Source of the DNA: Roseobacter sp. HKCCD6576-2
GTDB lineage: Bacteria; Pseudomonadota; Alphaproteobacteria; Rhodobacterales; Rhodobacteraceae
Direction: 5' to 3'
DNA length: 64,000 nt
NCBI RefSeq assembly: GCF_013179285.1
Contig: NZ_WVNW01000004.1
Span: forward strand, 62,001 to 126,000
Of the stretch, positions 8,856-17,112 are shown piece by piece; position 1 is the first letter of the stretch; the number at the start of each line of letters is the position of its first letter. Position numbers and translations under genes: made by a program. The notes beneath the pieces were generated by a model. That model worked only from the letters and a program-made list of their open reading frames with translations, was not told the DNA's origin and did no database searches.

Positions 8856-9181
8856 CCATGGCAAGCTGGCATATCTGGCTGATCATCATCACGCTTGGCG
8901 TGGGAACCTTCCTGATCCGGTTTTCGTTCCTGGGCTTGCTTGGCAACCGTGCCCTGCCTCCGTGGGTCTTGCGCCATTTGCGCTACACCGCCGTGGCCGT
9001 CTTACCCGCTATTGCCACGCCATTGGTGCTGTGGCCCGCCGCGACCGAGGGGCAGACGGACCCTGCGCGCCTCGGCGCAGCCGTGCTGGCTCTGGCGGTT
9101 GGTTATGTCTTCAAGAACGCCATTTGGGCGATCGCTGCGGGCATGGGTGCGCTGTATCTTTTCCTGTATCTCGGCGGCTAG
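8852..9181 (+). CDS. azlD: AzlD-family exporter small subunit
   Basis: A 109-residue hydrophobic protein with about four helices. The start IWLIIITLGVGTFLIRFSFL and RHLRYTAVAVLPAIATPLV are typical of AzlD partners. The 4-bp overlaps with azlC upstream and with the convergent Lrp-type gene downstream make this a compact pair. An AzlCD exporter next to an Lrp regulator and alanine dehydrogenase suggests control of intracellular neutral amino acids. Confidence 0.88.
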   Translation: MTMASWHIWLIIITLGVGTFLIRFSFLGLLGNRALPPWVLRHLRYTAVAVLPAIATPLVLWPAATEGQTDPARLGAAVLALAVGYVFKNAIWAIAAGMGALYLFLYLGG

Positions 9182-9639
9182 ACGGGCAAGGCCGTGGTCT
9201 GCACCACGGTTTTCAACCCAAAGCTCGACTGCATCCGCGCGACACCCGGCAAGCTCGCCAGGTGCTGCCGGTGGATGCGGGCGAAATCCTCGCTGTCGCG
9301 CGCCACAACTTTCAGCAGATAGTCGGCGCTGCCCGCCATCAAATGGCATTCCAACACATCCGGAACCTGCGCCACAGCATGCTCGAATGCCCCCAGCAGT
9401 TCATCGGCCTGCCCGCTCAGCCCTATCTCGACAAACACCGTTGTCACCCGCCCCACCGCGCGGGCGTCGACCAAAGCCACGTAATCCCGGATCACCCCCG
9501 CCTGCTCCAACCGCTGCACCCGCCGGTGACAGGCCGAGGGCGACAGATGCACCTGCTCTGACAGTTCGGCATTGGTCATTCGCCCATCACGCTGCAACAA
9601 CCGAAGAATACGCTTGTCCATATCGTCAAGCTCGATCAT
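9178..9639 (-). CDS. Lrp/AsnC-family transcriptional regulator
   Basis: This 153-residue regulator has an N-terminal helix-turn-helix (LDDMDKRILRLLQRDGRMTNAELSEQVHLSPSACHRRVQRLE when read in pieces) and a C-terminal ligand-binding domain with FVEIGLSGQADELLGAFE and GSADYLLKVVARD. It is divergent from ald with 133 bp between the starts. By analogy with other bacteria where such a gene flanks alanine dehydrogenase, it probably controls ald in response to alanine or related amino acids; that is inference from position. Its 3' end overlaps azlD by 4 bp. Confidence 0.92.
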   Translation of the reverse strand: MIELDDMDKRILRLLQRDGRMTNAELSEQVHLSPSACHRRVQRLEQAGVIRDYVALVDARAVGRVTTVFVEIGLSGQADELLGAFEHAVAQVPDVLECHLMAGSADYLLKVVARDSEDFARIHRQHLASLPGVARMQSSFGLKTVVQTTALPV

Positions 9640-9682
9640 GGTGCAGCCTTTTCCTGTGATATGATAAAACTATCGAAAATTC

Positions 9683-9754
9683 TTGCGCAGAAGGCTTGGA
9701 AACGCAACCAGATTTCAAAACATTGCCATCCGAAACTGCCTAATAATTCGGCAG
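9683..9754. promoter_or_regulatory. Inverted repeats in the lrp-ald divergent promoter region
   Basis: Two interrupted inverted repeats are visible: TTGCG at 9683-9687 with CGCAA at 9703-9707, and CTGCC at 9736-9740 with GGCAG at 9750-9754 around an AT-rich core. A third, CCGAA/TTCGG, is nested with the second. Lrp-type regulators bind such loose palindromes. The second lies just before the ald ribosome-binding site (GGAGGA). Confidence 0.45.
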
Positions 9755-9772
9755 AAAAGGGAGGAGACATAG

Positions 9773-10891
9773 ATGATCATCGGCTGCCCGAAAGAGATCA
9801 AGCCACAAGAATTTCGCGTCGGCATGACGCCAGTTGCCGCGCAAGAAGCCGTGGCCCACGGCCATAGCGTTTTGGTGGAAACTGGCGCAGGGATCGGCGC
9901 GGGCTTTCCCGATGCCGACTACATCGCAGCCGGGGCCGAGATCGCCCCCGATGCGGCCAGCGTCTTTGCCAAGGCGGAGATGATCGTGAAGGTCAAAGAG
10001 CCGCAAGCGGGCGAGCGCAAAATGCTGCGCGAGGGGCAACTGCTCTTCACCTATCTCCACCTGGCCCCCGATCCGGACCAAACCAATGACCTCCTCGCTT
10101 CGGGCTGCACCGCGATTGCGTATGAAACCGTGACGGATGCCGCTGGTGGCCTGCCGCTTCTCGCGCCGATGTCTGAGGTTGCGGGCAAACTCGCGCCGCA
10201 AGTGGGCGCCTGGACGTTGCAGAAAGCCAATGGCGGGCGCGGCGTGTTGATGGGTGGCGTGCCGGGTGTTGGCGCGGCCGAAGTCGTCGTCATCGGCGGC
10301 GGTGTCGTCGGCACCCATGCTGCGCGCGTGGCCGCGGGCATGGGCGCGAATGTCACCGTGCTTGATCGCTCCCTGCCCCGGATGCGCTATCTTGATGATG
10401 TCTTTGGCGGACAATTCCGGACCCGTTATGCCAGCGCAGGCAACACCGCCGAACTGGTGGCCCAGGCCGATATGGTGATCGGTGCCGTCCTGATCCCCGG
10501 CGCCGCCGCACCCAAACTGGTCAGCCGCGCGCAGCTCTCCACGATGAAACCGGGCGCTGCGATTGTGGATGTCGCCATCGACCAAGGCGGCTGTTTCGAG
10601 ACCTCTCGCGCCACGACCCACCAAGATCCGATCTACGAGGTCGACGGCATCATGCATTACTGCGTTGCAAACATGCCGGGGGCCGTTGCCCGCACTTCCA
10701 CCATCGCGCTTGGCAATGCCACGATGCCGTTTCTGATCGCGCTGGCCGATAAGGGATGGAAACAGGCCTGCGCCGATGATCCGCATCTTCTGGAAGGCTT
10801 GAACGTCCATGCGGGCAAGCTCACCAACTATCCGGTGGGCAAGGCGCTTGGCATCGATGTGCTGTCGGCATCGCTTGCGCTCAAAAGCTAA
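9773..10891 (+). CDS. ald: Alanine dehydrogenase
   Basis: It catalyses the NAD-dependent interconversion of alanine with pyruvate plus ammonia. The 372-residue length is typical. Diagnostic parts include the N-terminal IIGCPKEIKPQEFRVGMTP, MIVKVKEPQ with the pyruvate-binding Lys, LFTYLHLAPD with the catalytic His, and the Rossmann motif VVIGGGVVGTHAA. A strong Shine-Dalgarno (GGGAGGAG) precedes the ATG. It is divergent from an Lrp-type gene. Confidence 0.96.
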   Translation: MIIGCPKEIKPQEFRVGMTPVAAQEAVAHGHSVLVETGAGIGAGFPDADYIAAGAEIAPDAASVFAKAEMIVKVKEPQAGERKMLREGQLLFTYLHLAPDPDQTNDLLASGCTAIAYETVTDAAGGLPLLAPMSEVAGKLAPQVGAWTLQKANGGRGVLMGGVPGVGAAEVVVIGGGVVGTHAARVAAGMGANVTVLDRSLPRMRYLDDVFGGQFRTRYASAGNTAELVAQADMVIGAVLIPGAAAPKLVSRAQLSTMKPGAAIVDVAIDQGGCFETSRATTHQDPIYEVDGIMHYCVANMPGAVARTSTIALGNATMPFLIALADKGWKQACADDPHLLEGLNVHAGKLTNYPVGKALGIDVLSASLALKS

Positions 10892-10905
10892 GACATCACC
10901 GACGG

Positions 10906-10959
10906 AAGGGAACCTGGCGAACGTGTAGATCAGACTGCCAGCGTTCAAAAGGTTCCCTT
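10906..10959 (+). promoter_or_regulatory. Long-range hairpin covering the msrQ-like ribosome-binding region
   Basis: A perfect 10-bp inverted repeat, AAGGGAACCT (10906-10915) and AGGTTCCCTT (10950-10959), encloses an inner GAACG/CGTTC pair. The second arm ends 3 nt before the ATG at 10963 and includes the only purine-rich candidate Shine-Dalgarno (AAAAGG). It could be an operator, the ald terminator, or an RNA that hides the next gene's ribosome-binding site. Confidence 0.5.
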
Positions 10960-10962
10960 ACA

Positions 10963-11568
10963 ATGAAATCGTATCTGTCGCGCCTCCACCCCTATTGGCT
11001 GTGGGGACTCATGGCCCTTCCGGCAATGGGCTTCATCTATCAGGCCATGACCTCGGAAGAGGCGCGTATCTTCCAAAACCTGCTCCACCCGACCGGCGAA
11101 TTTGCCGCGCGATTTTTGATCATCACCCTACTGGCGACGCCGCTGATGTATCTGTTCAAAGGCTGGCGTGGGCCGCGCTGGCTGCGCCGAAACCGGCGGT
11201 ATTTTGGCGTCGCCGCTTTCGGCTATGCCCTGCTTCATCTGGTGTTTTATGTCCTGCACACCGGAACGCTGAACCGGATGCTTGCCGATCTATCCGAGCT
11301 TCACATCTGGGCTGGCTGGCTCGCCTTCGCCATCTTCATCCCGCTGGCTGCAACCTCGTCTGACTATGCCGTTCGCCGAATGGGTCCACGCTGGAAGGCG
11401 TTGCAAAAATGGACCTATGCCGCCGCGGTTCTAATCTTGCTGCATTGGGCGTTGATCGATGAGGGAGAAGGTCTGGTGCCTGCGCTTGTGCATTTCACGC
11501 CCCTGGCCGCGCTCACCCTCTATCGGCTTTGGTATATGTATCTCCGGCCACGCCCGGCCCGCGCATAA
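10963..11568 (+). CDS. MsrQ/YedZ-like haem-binding membrane protein
   Basis: A 201-residue integral membrane protein with about six helices. It resembles MsrQ (YedZ), the haem b membrane partner of the periplasmic methionine sulfoxide reductase MsrP. Matching features include LRRNRRYFGVAAFGYALLHLVFYVLH with haem-ligand-type His residues, WLAFAIFIPLAATSSDYAVRRMG, and WKALQKWTYAAAVLILLHWAL. The usual msrP partner is not adjacent: the gene follows ald and faces a thioredoxin-family gene. It could serve another redox partner. Confidence 0.8.
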   Translation: MKSYLSRLHPYWLWGLMALPAMGFIYQAMTSEEARIFQNLLHPTGEFAARFLIITLLATPLMYLFKGWRGPRWLRRNRRYFGVAAFGYALLHLVFYVLHTGTLNRMLADLSELHIWAGWLAFAIFIPLAATSSDYAVRRMGPRWKALQKWTYAAAVLILLHWALIDEGEGLVPALVHFTPLAALTLYRLWYMYLRPRPARA

Positions 11569-11572
11569 CCAC

Positions 11573-12130
11573 TCACGCGGCCCATTTGATCGAACACCCC
11601 ATGGAGGGGATTTGATCGGACGGGCCGCGCCCGGTTTCGGCAACCAACCTCATCGCCTCAAAGAGATCGCGGCGCAGGTCGGACGGTCCGGCCTGCGCCC
11701 GGCTGGCATCCAGTCGCCCGCGATACTGCAACTGACCTTCCGCGTTCAGCCCGAAGAAATCCGGTGTGCAAGCCGCGTCATAGGCTCGCGCCACCGACTG
11801 ATCCGCGTCATGAAGATAGGGAAACGGAAAGTCGTGTTTCGCGGCCATCGCGACCATGCCGTCAAACCCATCCGCCGGGTACTGCGTGGCGTCATTCGAG
11901 CAGATCGCCGCAAACCCGATGCCTAACGGCGCCAGATCCCGCGCATCACGCACGATTCGATCCATAACGGCCAAGACATACGGGCAGTGGTTGCAGATAA
12001 ACGCGATCACCGTGCCATTTGGCCCCATCACGTCTTGCAGCGTATAGCGCCGCCCATCTGTCGCGGGCAGATCGAAGGCGGGCGCGGCCCAGCCAAAATC
12101 GCAGACGGGTGGGGTGGCGGCCATACTCAT
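11573..12130 (-). CDS. Thioredoxin-family peroxiredoxin-like protein
   Basis: A 185-residue cytoplasmic protein with an AhpC/TSA-type fold. It begins with PAFDLPATDGRRYTLQDV and carries the redox motif CNHC at residues 46-49 in FICNHCPYVLAV. Members with the CNHCPYV motif form a conserved but poorly characterised family. The ATG at 12130 was chosen over an upstream in-frame start because AAGGAG sits 7 nt before it. It converges on the MsrQ-like gene with 4 bp between them. Confidence 0.83.
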   Translation of the reverse strand: MSMAATPPVCDFGWAAPAFDLPATDGRRYTLQDVMGPNGTVIAFICNHCPYVLAVMDRIVRDARDLAPLGIGFAAICSNDATQYPADGFDGMVAMAAKHDFPFPYLHDADQSVARAYDAACTPDFFGLNAEGQLQYRGRLDASRAQAGPSDLRRDLFEAMRLVAETGRGPSDQIPSMGCSIKWAA

Positions 12131-12187
12131 GTCTCCTTGGGCGATGTCTCTCCGCAAAACCTAAGGGCAGATGGCCAAATATGCAAA

Positions 12188-12209
12188 GGCCCGCCACGTC
12201 GGGCGGGCC
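12188..12209 (-). terminator. Intrinsic terminator after mscL
   Basis: A perfect 8-bp GC stem, GGCCCGCC / GGCGGGCC, lies 22 bp after the mscL stop when read leftward and is followed by TTTG on that strand. It separates mscL from the thioredoxin-family gene downstream. Confidence 0.7.
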
Positions 12210-12231
12210 TCTCAGTTATGTAGCGTGGCGG

Positions 12232-12669
12232 CTATCCGCGCGCTTTCAACGCATCGCGGATTTCCATCAGCAATTCTTCCTGCGTCGGGCCCTTGGGCTC
12301 CTCGGGCGCGGGCTCTTCCGCCGGTTGCTCTGCCGCCGCTTTCACCTTGTTGACATAGCGCACCAGCATGAACACCACGAAAGCGATGATCAGGAAGTTG
12401 ATGATCGCCATAATGAACGCCCCATAGGCGAAGACCGACGCCCCCGCCTCTCGCGCCGCCTCAAGCGAGGCCCCCGCCGGCACGTCTCCGCCGAGAACCG
12501 CATAGTTATTGGTAAAATCGAGGCCGCCAGTGAACAGCCCGATGATCGGATTGATCAGATCGGCCACCAACGATGAGACAATCGCCGTAAACGCGGCGCC
12601 GATGATGATGCCCACGGCCATGTCCATGACATTGCCCTTGGCGATAAAATCCTTGAATTCACTTAGCAT
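12232..12669 (-). CDS. mscL: Large-conductance mechanosensitive channel MscL
   Basis: It is an osmotic safety valve in the inner membrane. The 145-residue protein has the N-terminal amphipathic helix [16 protein letters not shown], the pore helix [22 protein letters not shown], a periplasmic loop, and a second helix [21 protein letters not shown]. The loop includes an unusual [13 protein letters not shown] insert. The charged C-terminal bundle ends [15 protein letters not shown]. The ATG at 12669 gives the standard start MLSEFKDFI; a longer upstream reading has no family match. Confidence 0.95.
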   Translation of the reverse strand: MLSEFKDFIAKGNVMDMAVGIIIGAAFTAIVSSLVADLINPIIGLFTGGLDFTNNYAVLGGDVPAGASLEAAREAGASVFAYGAFIMAIINFLIIAFVVFMLVRYVNKVKAAAEQPAEEPAPEEPKGPTQEELLMEIRDALKARG

Positions 12670-12836
12670 TGGCTTTGTCCTATCTCCTGTTGTCCCTCCA
12701 CACGCAGAAGCTTCGGGCACGCCCCTTTTGGTGCCTCCGCGCACAGTCGCCCGCGCATAATGATATAAAATAGGCTCTGGCCCAATGGGAAAGGCTGCAT
12801 AGATGTCACCCCTAACGCGCAACAAAAGGGCATCTC

Positions 12837-13535
12837 ATGGCCGATCTCTCCGCTTTTCCGATCACATCCCGCTGGCCCGCCGCCAATCCGGACGTCATTC
12901 AACTTTATTCCTTTCCCACGCCAAATGGCGTGAAAGTCTCCATCGCGCTTGAAGAAATGGGGCTGCCCTATGAGGCGCATAAAGTCACGCTTTCCGATAC
13001 CGATGTGAAAAGCGACGCCTTCTTGTCGCTGAACCCAAACAACAAAATCCCCGCGCTCGTCGATCCGAACGGGCCAGATGGCGCGCCGATCGGCCTGTTC
13101 GAGTCGGGTGCCATCCTGATCTATCTGGCAGAGAAATCCGGCAAACTCATCGGCGACACACCTGCCGAGAAATACAAAGCGATCCAGTGGGTGATGTTCC
13201 AAATGGGTGGGATCGGCCCGATGTTCGGGCAGCTTGGCTATTTCTCCAAATTTGCCGGTGCCGAAATCGAAGACCCCCGTCCGCGCCAACGCTATGTGGA
13301 TGAAGCCAAACGCCTTCTTGCGGTGCTCGACAAAGAATTGGCCGACAAAGACTGGATTATCAGCAGCTACTCCATTGCCGATATCGCCATCGCCCCCTGG
13401 CTGCGCGGGCTCGACTTCTATGGTGTGAAAGAGGCCGTGGGTTGGGACAGCTTCCCGAATGTGGTCGCGTATCTCGACCGGTTCCTTGCCCGCCCGGCAG
13501 TTCAGACGGGCCTTGTCACCCCGCCGCGCAACTAA
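12837..13535 (+). CDS. Glutathione S-transferase family protein (YfcG/YghU type)
   Basis: The 232-residue protein has an N-terminal thioredoxin-like domain (about residues 20-105) with YSFPTPNGVKVSIALEEMGLPYE, NPNNKIPALVD and ESGAILIYLAEKSG for glutathione binding. An all-helical C-terminal domain follows, with YSIADIAIAPWLRG. The TPNGxKVS segment is typical of disulfide-bond oxidoreductases such as YfcG. It is divergent from mscL. Substrate unknown. Confidence 0.88.
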   Translation: MADLSAFPITSRWPAANPDVIQLYSFPTPNGVKVSIALEEMGLPYEAHKVTLSDTDVKSDAFLSLNPNNKIPALVDPNGPDGAPIGLFESGAILIYLAEKSGKLIGDTPAEKYKAIQWVMFQMGGIGPMFGQLGYFSKFAGAEIEDPRPRQRYVDEAKRLLAVLDKELADKDWIISSYSIADIAIAPWLRGLDFYGVKEAVGWDSFPNVVAYLDRFLARPAVQTGLVTPPRN

Positions 13536-13551
13536 CGAAACAACTGCGAGC

Positions 13552-13575
13552 GCGGGGCGCATATGTCTGCCCCGC
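13552..13575 (+). terminator. GC-rich hairpin after the GST gene
   Basis: GCGGGGC and GCCCCGC flank a 10-nt loop 17 bp after the GST stop. No T run follows, so termination is uncertain. The remaining bases up to 13761 show no convincing gene and presumably hold the SDR promoter. Confidence 0.4.
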
Positions 13576-13761
13576 CTCGCACCCTGCCTTCCCCGCGAGA
13601 AGAGACCGCGTCCAATCGTCTCTGCCTTCTGCAACTCCCTAAAAAACAGTGCCGCCAATCCACATGTTTTGATGTGAGGGAATGGCCCTGCTCCGCCGCC
13701 TTGCGCGACATGCCGAACGGTGCCTTCCCTGGCAACAAGCACAAGGGAAAGGGAGACCTGC

Positions 13762-14532
13762 ATGGCACGACTAAGCGGGAAGATCGCCTTAATCACCGGC
13801 GGTGCCGCCGGGATCGGGTTGCAAACGGCACATCTGTTTCTGAAAGAGGGCGCCAAACTGGCTCTTGTCGATCTTGATCAGGCTGACTTGAACCGAGCGG
13901 CAGAAGATTTGGGGCAGCCCGAAGATGTGCTCACAATCGCGGCAGACGTCGCATCTGCCGACGCAACAAAAGCCTATGTGGATCAAACTGTTGAACGGTT
14001 TGGCCGGATTGACATCTTCTTCAACAACGCCGGGATCGAGGGCAAAGTCGCGCCGCTGCCGGATCAGAAGATCGAAGATTTCGACAAGGTCATCGCGGTC
14101 AATGTGCGCGGCGCTTTTCTGGGCTTGCAGCATGTCTTGCCGGTTATGACCGGGCAAGGTGGTGGCAGTATCATCAACATGTCCTCCATCGCGGGCCTGA
14201 AAGGCAGCCCGAACCTCGCGCCCTACATCACGTCGAAACACGCCGTGGTCGGTATGACCCGGGCAGCGGCGATTGAGGCCGCACCGGCCAATGTGCGGGT
14301 CAACTCCGTTCATCCATCGCCGATCAACACGCGGATGATGCGCTCGCTCGAAGATGGGTTCAGCCCTGGCCATGGCAGCGAGGTAAAGGCGCAACTCGAA
14401 CAGTCGATCCCGCTCGGCCGCTATGGCGAGGCGACGGATGTCGCCAATCTGGTCCTGTTTCTGGCCTCTGACGAGTCGCGCTTCATCACCGGCGCACAAT
14501 ACCCGGTCGATGGCGGCATGGCCGCGGGCTGA
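13762..14532 (+). CDS. SDR-family NAD(P)-dependent oxidoreductase
   Basis: A classical short-chain dehydrogenase of 256 residues. It has the nucleotide motif TGGAAGIG (residues 12-19), NNAG near 88-91, catalytic Ser at 141-142, and Tyr155-x-x-x-Lys159 in YITSKH. The C-terminal FLASDESRFITGAQYPVDGGMAAG is typical. The acidic residue after strand 2 (LVDLDQ) favours NAD over NADP. The ATG at 13762 follows GGGAGA; an earlier in-frame ATG would add 14 residues without SDR similarity. It faces the GMC oxidoreductase gene 6 bp away. Substrate unknown. Confidence 0.9.
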   Translation: MARLSGKIALITGGAAGIGLQTAHLFLKEGAKLALVDLDQADLNRAAEDLGQPEDVLTIAADVASADATKAYVDQTVERFGRIDIFFNNAGIEGKVAPLPDQKIEDFDKVIAVNVRGAFLGLQHVLPVMTGQGGGSIINMSSIAGLKGSPNLAPYITSKHAVVGMTRAAAIEAAPANVRVNSVHPSPINTRMMRSLEDGFSPGHGSEVKAQLEQSIPLGRYGEATDVANLVLFLASDESRFITGAQYPVDGGMAAG

Positions 14533-14538
14533 TCTTGC

Positions 14539-16158
14539 TCAGGACGGCATTGGTCTGAGGCCCGGTTGGATCAGGTCGGCGACCTTCTCAGCCATCATCA
14601 TGGTGGGGGCATTTGTGTTCCCACCAATAAGTTTCGGCATGATCGAGGCATCGACCACGCGCAACCCATCGACGCCTCTGACTCGGGCCTCGATGTCCAC
14701 AACAGAAGCAGGATCCGCGCCCATCCGGCAGGTGCCAACCGGGTGATAGATCGTATCGGCGCGGGCCCGGATATCCGCCTCAAGCGCCGCATCGCTGCCG
14801 TCATGAGCATAGAGTTGCGCACCGCGCCAAGGGGTGAGCACATCCGCCTCCATAATCTGCTCCATGATCCGCGCGCCGCGCATCAACGCCTCCAAATCGC
14901 GCCTGTCGCTCAGGAAGGCCGGATCAATCCGTGGCGGCGCGGCAGGGTTGGCACTTTGGAGGCCCACATGGCCTTTTGACTCCGGTCGCAACACGCAGAT
15001 ATGGCAGGAATACCCGTCACTTAGATGCAGCTTCCGCATATGCTCATCAACAATCCCGATCACGAAATGGATTTGCAGGTCGGGCCGGTCCAACCCCGGA
15101 TCAGAGCGCAAAAACGCCCCGCCTTCCGCCATCGGTGAGGCAAAGAGCCCCTGCCCGGTCTTCCGCCAGCGAAGGCCCGCCTTGCCCAAACGGGCCAAGC
15201 CGCGCGGGTTCAATCCAACCACATCCCGCCGACGTGAGCGATAAGACAGCACATAATCCAGATGGTCTTGCAGGTTCTGCCCAACCCCGGGCACGTCATG
15301 AAGCACCGGAATACCCTGCGTGGTCAGCTCCGCCGCCGGTCCAATCCCCGACAGCATCAAGAGCTGCGGCGACCCAAAGGCACCCGCACTCAGGATCACC
15401 TCGCGCCGTGCCGTCAGACCCTGACGCCGCCCGCGCCGCTTGATTTGAACGCCCGTGGCGCGCCCATCTTCTAAAAGAACTTTCTCGGTCAGCGCACGGG
15501 TCAGCACCGTCAAATTGGGTCGCTGCATCGCCGGAAACAGATAGGCCGCCGCCGCTGAACAGCGCTCGCCCTTCTGCGGCCCGTCCTGAAACTGCGTCAC
15601 ATGGTAGAACCCGGCCCCCTCCTGCCGATCGCCATTGAAATCGTCGGTCTTGCGAATTTGGAGGCTCTCGCAAGCCTCTAAGAAAGCGTGGGAGATTTTG
15701 CGCGGCGCGCTCTGCGGCCCGACCTGTAGCGGCCCGGCGTCGCCATGAAGCGCATCGGCCCCGCCCGCAAACCGCTCTGAGCGACGGAAATAGGGCAACA
15801 CACTGGCCCAATCCCAGCCATCGCAGCCCAACGCCGCCCATTCGTCATAATCCGCCTTATGCCCCCGGACATAAAGCATTGCATTGATCGCCGATGAGCC
15901 GCCAAGCGTTTTGCCGCGCGGTTGAAACCCACGCCGCCCGTTCAATTCTGGCTGCGGTTCGGTCTGAAACGCCCAATTGTTGATCTTCGGGCGGCCCGAT
16001 ACCATCGTCGCCACAAGCGCAGGCGCACGGATAAAGATATCTCGCCCGCCGCCCCCGGCCTCAACCAGGCAAACCGACGTGTTCGGGTCCTCCGACAGGC
16101 GCGCGGCCAGCACACATCCCGCCGAACCGCCGCCCACGATCACATAGTCAAATTCCAT
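14539..16158 (-). CDS. GMC-family FAD oxidoreductase (choline dehydrogenase-like)
   Basis: The 539-residue flavoenzyme begins with the FAD-binding motif FDYVIVGGGSAGCVLAARLSE in pieces and has the second signature RGKTLGGSSAINAMLYVRGH. It has GAFGSPQLLMLSGIGP in mid-protein and the catalytic His in YHPVGTCRMG near the end. It oxidises an alcohol substrate that cannot be named from sequence; BetA would be the nearest well-known relative. The ATG at 16158 gives the canonical MEFDYVIVGG start, but an in-frame GTG at 16167 with AGGGG upstream is possible. No betB or choline transport genes are adjacent. Confidence 0.9.
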   Translation of the reverse strand: MEFDYVIVGGGSAGCVLAARLSEDPNTSVCLVEAGGGGRDIFIRAPALVATMVSGRPKINNWAFQTEPQPELNGRRGFQPRGKTLGGSSAINAMLYVRGHKADYDEWAALGCDGWDWASVLPYFRRSERFAGGADALHGDAGPLQVGPQSAPRKISHAFLEACESLQIRKTDDFNGDRQEGAGFYHVTQFQDGPQKGERCSAAAAYLFPAMQRPNLTVLTRALTEKVLLEDGRATGVQIKRRGRRQGLTARREVILSAGAFGSPQLLMLSGIGPAAELTTQGIPVLHDVPGVGQNLQDHLDYVLSYRSRRRDVVGLNPRGLARLGKAGLRWRKTGQGLFASPMAEGGAFLRSDPGLDRPDLQIHFVIGIVDEHMRKLHLSDGYSCHICVLRPESKGHVGLQSANPAAPPRIDPAFLSDRRDLEALMRGARIMEQIMEADVLTPWRGAQLYAHDGSDAALEADIRARADTIYHPVGTCRMGADPASVVDIEARVRGVDGLRVVDASIMPKLIGGNTNAPTMMMAEKVADLIQPGLRPMPS

Positions 16159-16206
16159 ATGCCCCACGCTACGCCCCTCAGCACCTGAGCAAAGCGAAAC
16201 GTCGCG

Positions 16207-16656
16207 TTACCCCGGCAGTGCGCCCGTTAGGACATAGCGCAAAATCTCGACCACCTGACGCGGCTCTTCGGTCACGGCCAGCGCCGCACCATGCACCTCT
16301 TTCAACGGATGCTGGTGCTCCGGTCGGCTCAGCACAATCAGCGATTTGCCGAGGGCGGCGGCCATACCCGCATCAAATGCCGCGTTCCACTGCTTATATT
16401 GCTCGCCAAACCGCACCACGACCACATCGGCTTGCTCAATCCCCATCCGCGTGCGGATCGCATTCACCTTCGCGCCCTTGTGGTCGTGCCAGAACTTGTT
16501 CGGCTCCGCGCCCAGGATCGCAACGCCGCAATCATCGCTGGCCGCATGATCGGTGACCGGGCCGCTAAACGTGACATCCAGCCCTTCGGCCCCTGCCACG
16601 ATCTGCTCCCGCCAATCGGTGTGAATTTCCCCCGACAGATAAACTTTCAACGCCAT
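16207..16656 (-). CDS. YtoQ-family protein
   Basis: The 149-residue protein matches the YtoQ family (function unknown, nucleoside-deoxyribosyltransferase-like fold). It has the start KVYLSGEIHTDWREQI and the central PNKFWHDHKGAKVNAIRTR, QADVVVVRFGEQYKQWNAAFDAG and KEVHGAALAVTEEP blocks. It lies downstream of pheT and a GNAT gene in the same direction with short gaps, so it is probably the last gene of that unit. Confidence 0.85.
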   Translation of the reverse strand: MALKVYLSGEIHTDWREQIVAGAEGLDVTFSGPVTDHAASDDCGVAILGAEPNKFWHDHKGAKVNAIRTRMGIEQADVVVVRFGEQYKQWNAAFDAGMAAALGKSLIVLSRPEHQHPLKEVHGAALAVTEEPRQVVEILRYVLTGALPG

Positions 16657-16671
16657 ATCCCGCCCTTTCTT

Positions 16672-17109
16672 TTACCTGAGTCTCTTCATCATATAGATCT
16701 TGTCGCCATCGCGCTCTGTGACGCCGTATCCAAACCGCTCATAAAGCGTGACATTTTCCGGCATCAAGCGATGCGTGACGAGCCGCATCTCGGCCAAACC
16801 CAGCTCTCGCGCAGCCGCCTCTCCTGCGTCGATCAAGGCTCGGCCCAGGCCCTGCCCACCAAAACGCGGGTCTACCGCCAGATTGGCCAGCTTGGCATGA
16901 TCCCCCGCGATCACGAGAACCGCGCCGCCGACCACATCCCCCTCCTGAGCCGCCACTAAGACCAGATGGTCGCGGATATCCTCCGCAAGCCCCTCGATCA
17001 CTGGCGGCAACGCAACGCCCCGCGCGAGAGCGGGCGCATAAGCTGCCGCAACCGCCACCGTCAATGCGTCGACATCGGCAGCCGTCGCGGCCCGGATGGT
17101 CCAGGCCAT
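16672..17109 (-). CDS. GNAT-family N-acetyltransferase
   Basis: A 145-residue single-domain acetyltransferase. The acetyl-CoA binding motif A reads LAVDPRFGGQGLGRALIDAGE, and motif B is RLMPENVTLYERFGY. It starts 3 bp after the pheT stop, so it is almost certainly co-transcribed with it. The substrate (small molecule or protein) is unknown. Confidence 0.88.
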   Translation of the reverse strand: MAWTIRAATAADVDALTVAVAAAYAPALARGVALPPVIEGLAEDIRDHLVLVAAQEGDVVGGAVLVIAGDHAKLANLAVDPRFGGQGLGRALIDAGEAAARELGLAEMRLVTHRLMPENVTLYERFGYGVTERDGDKIYMMKRLR

Positions 17110-17112
17110 GCT

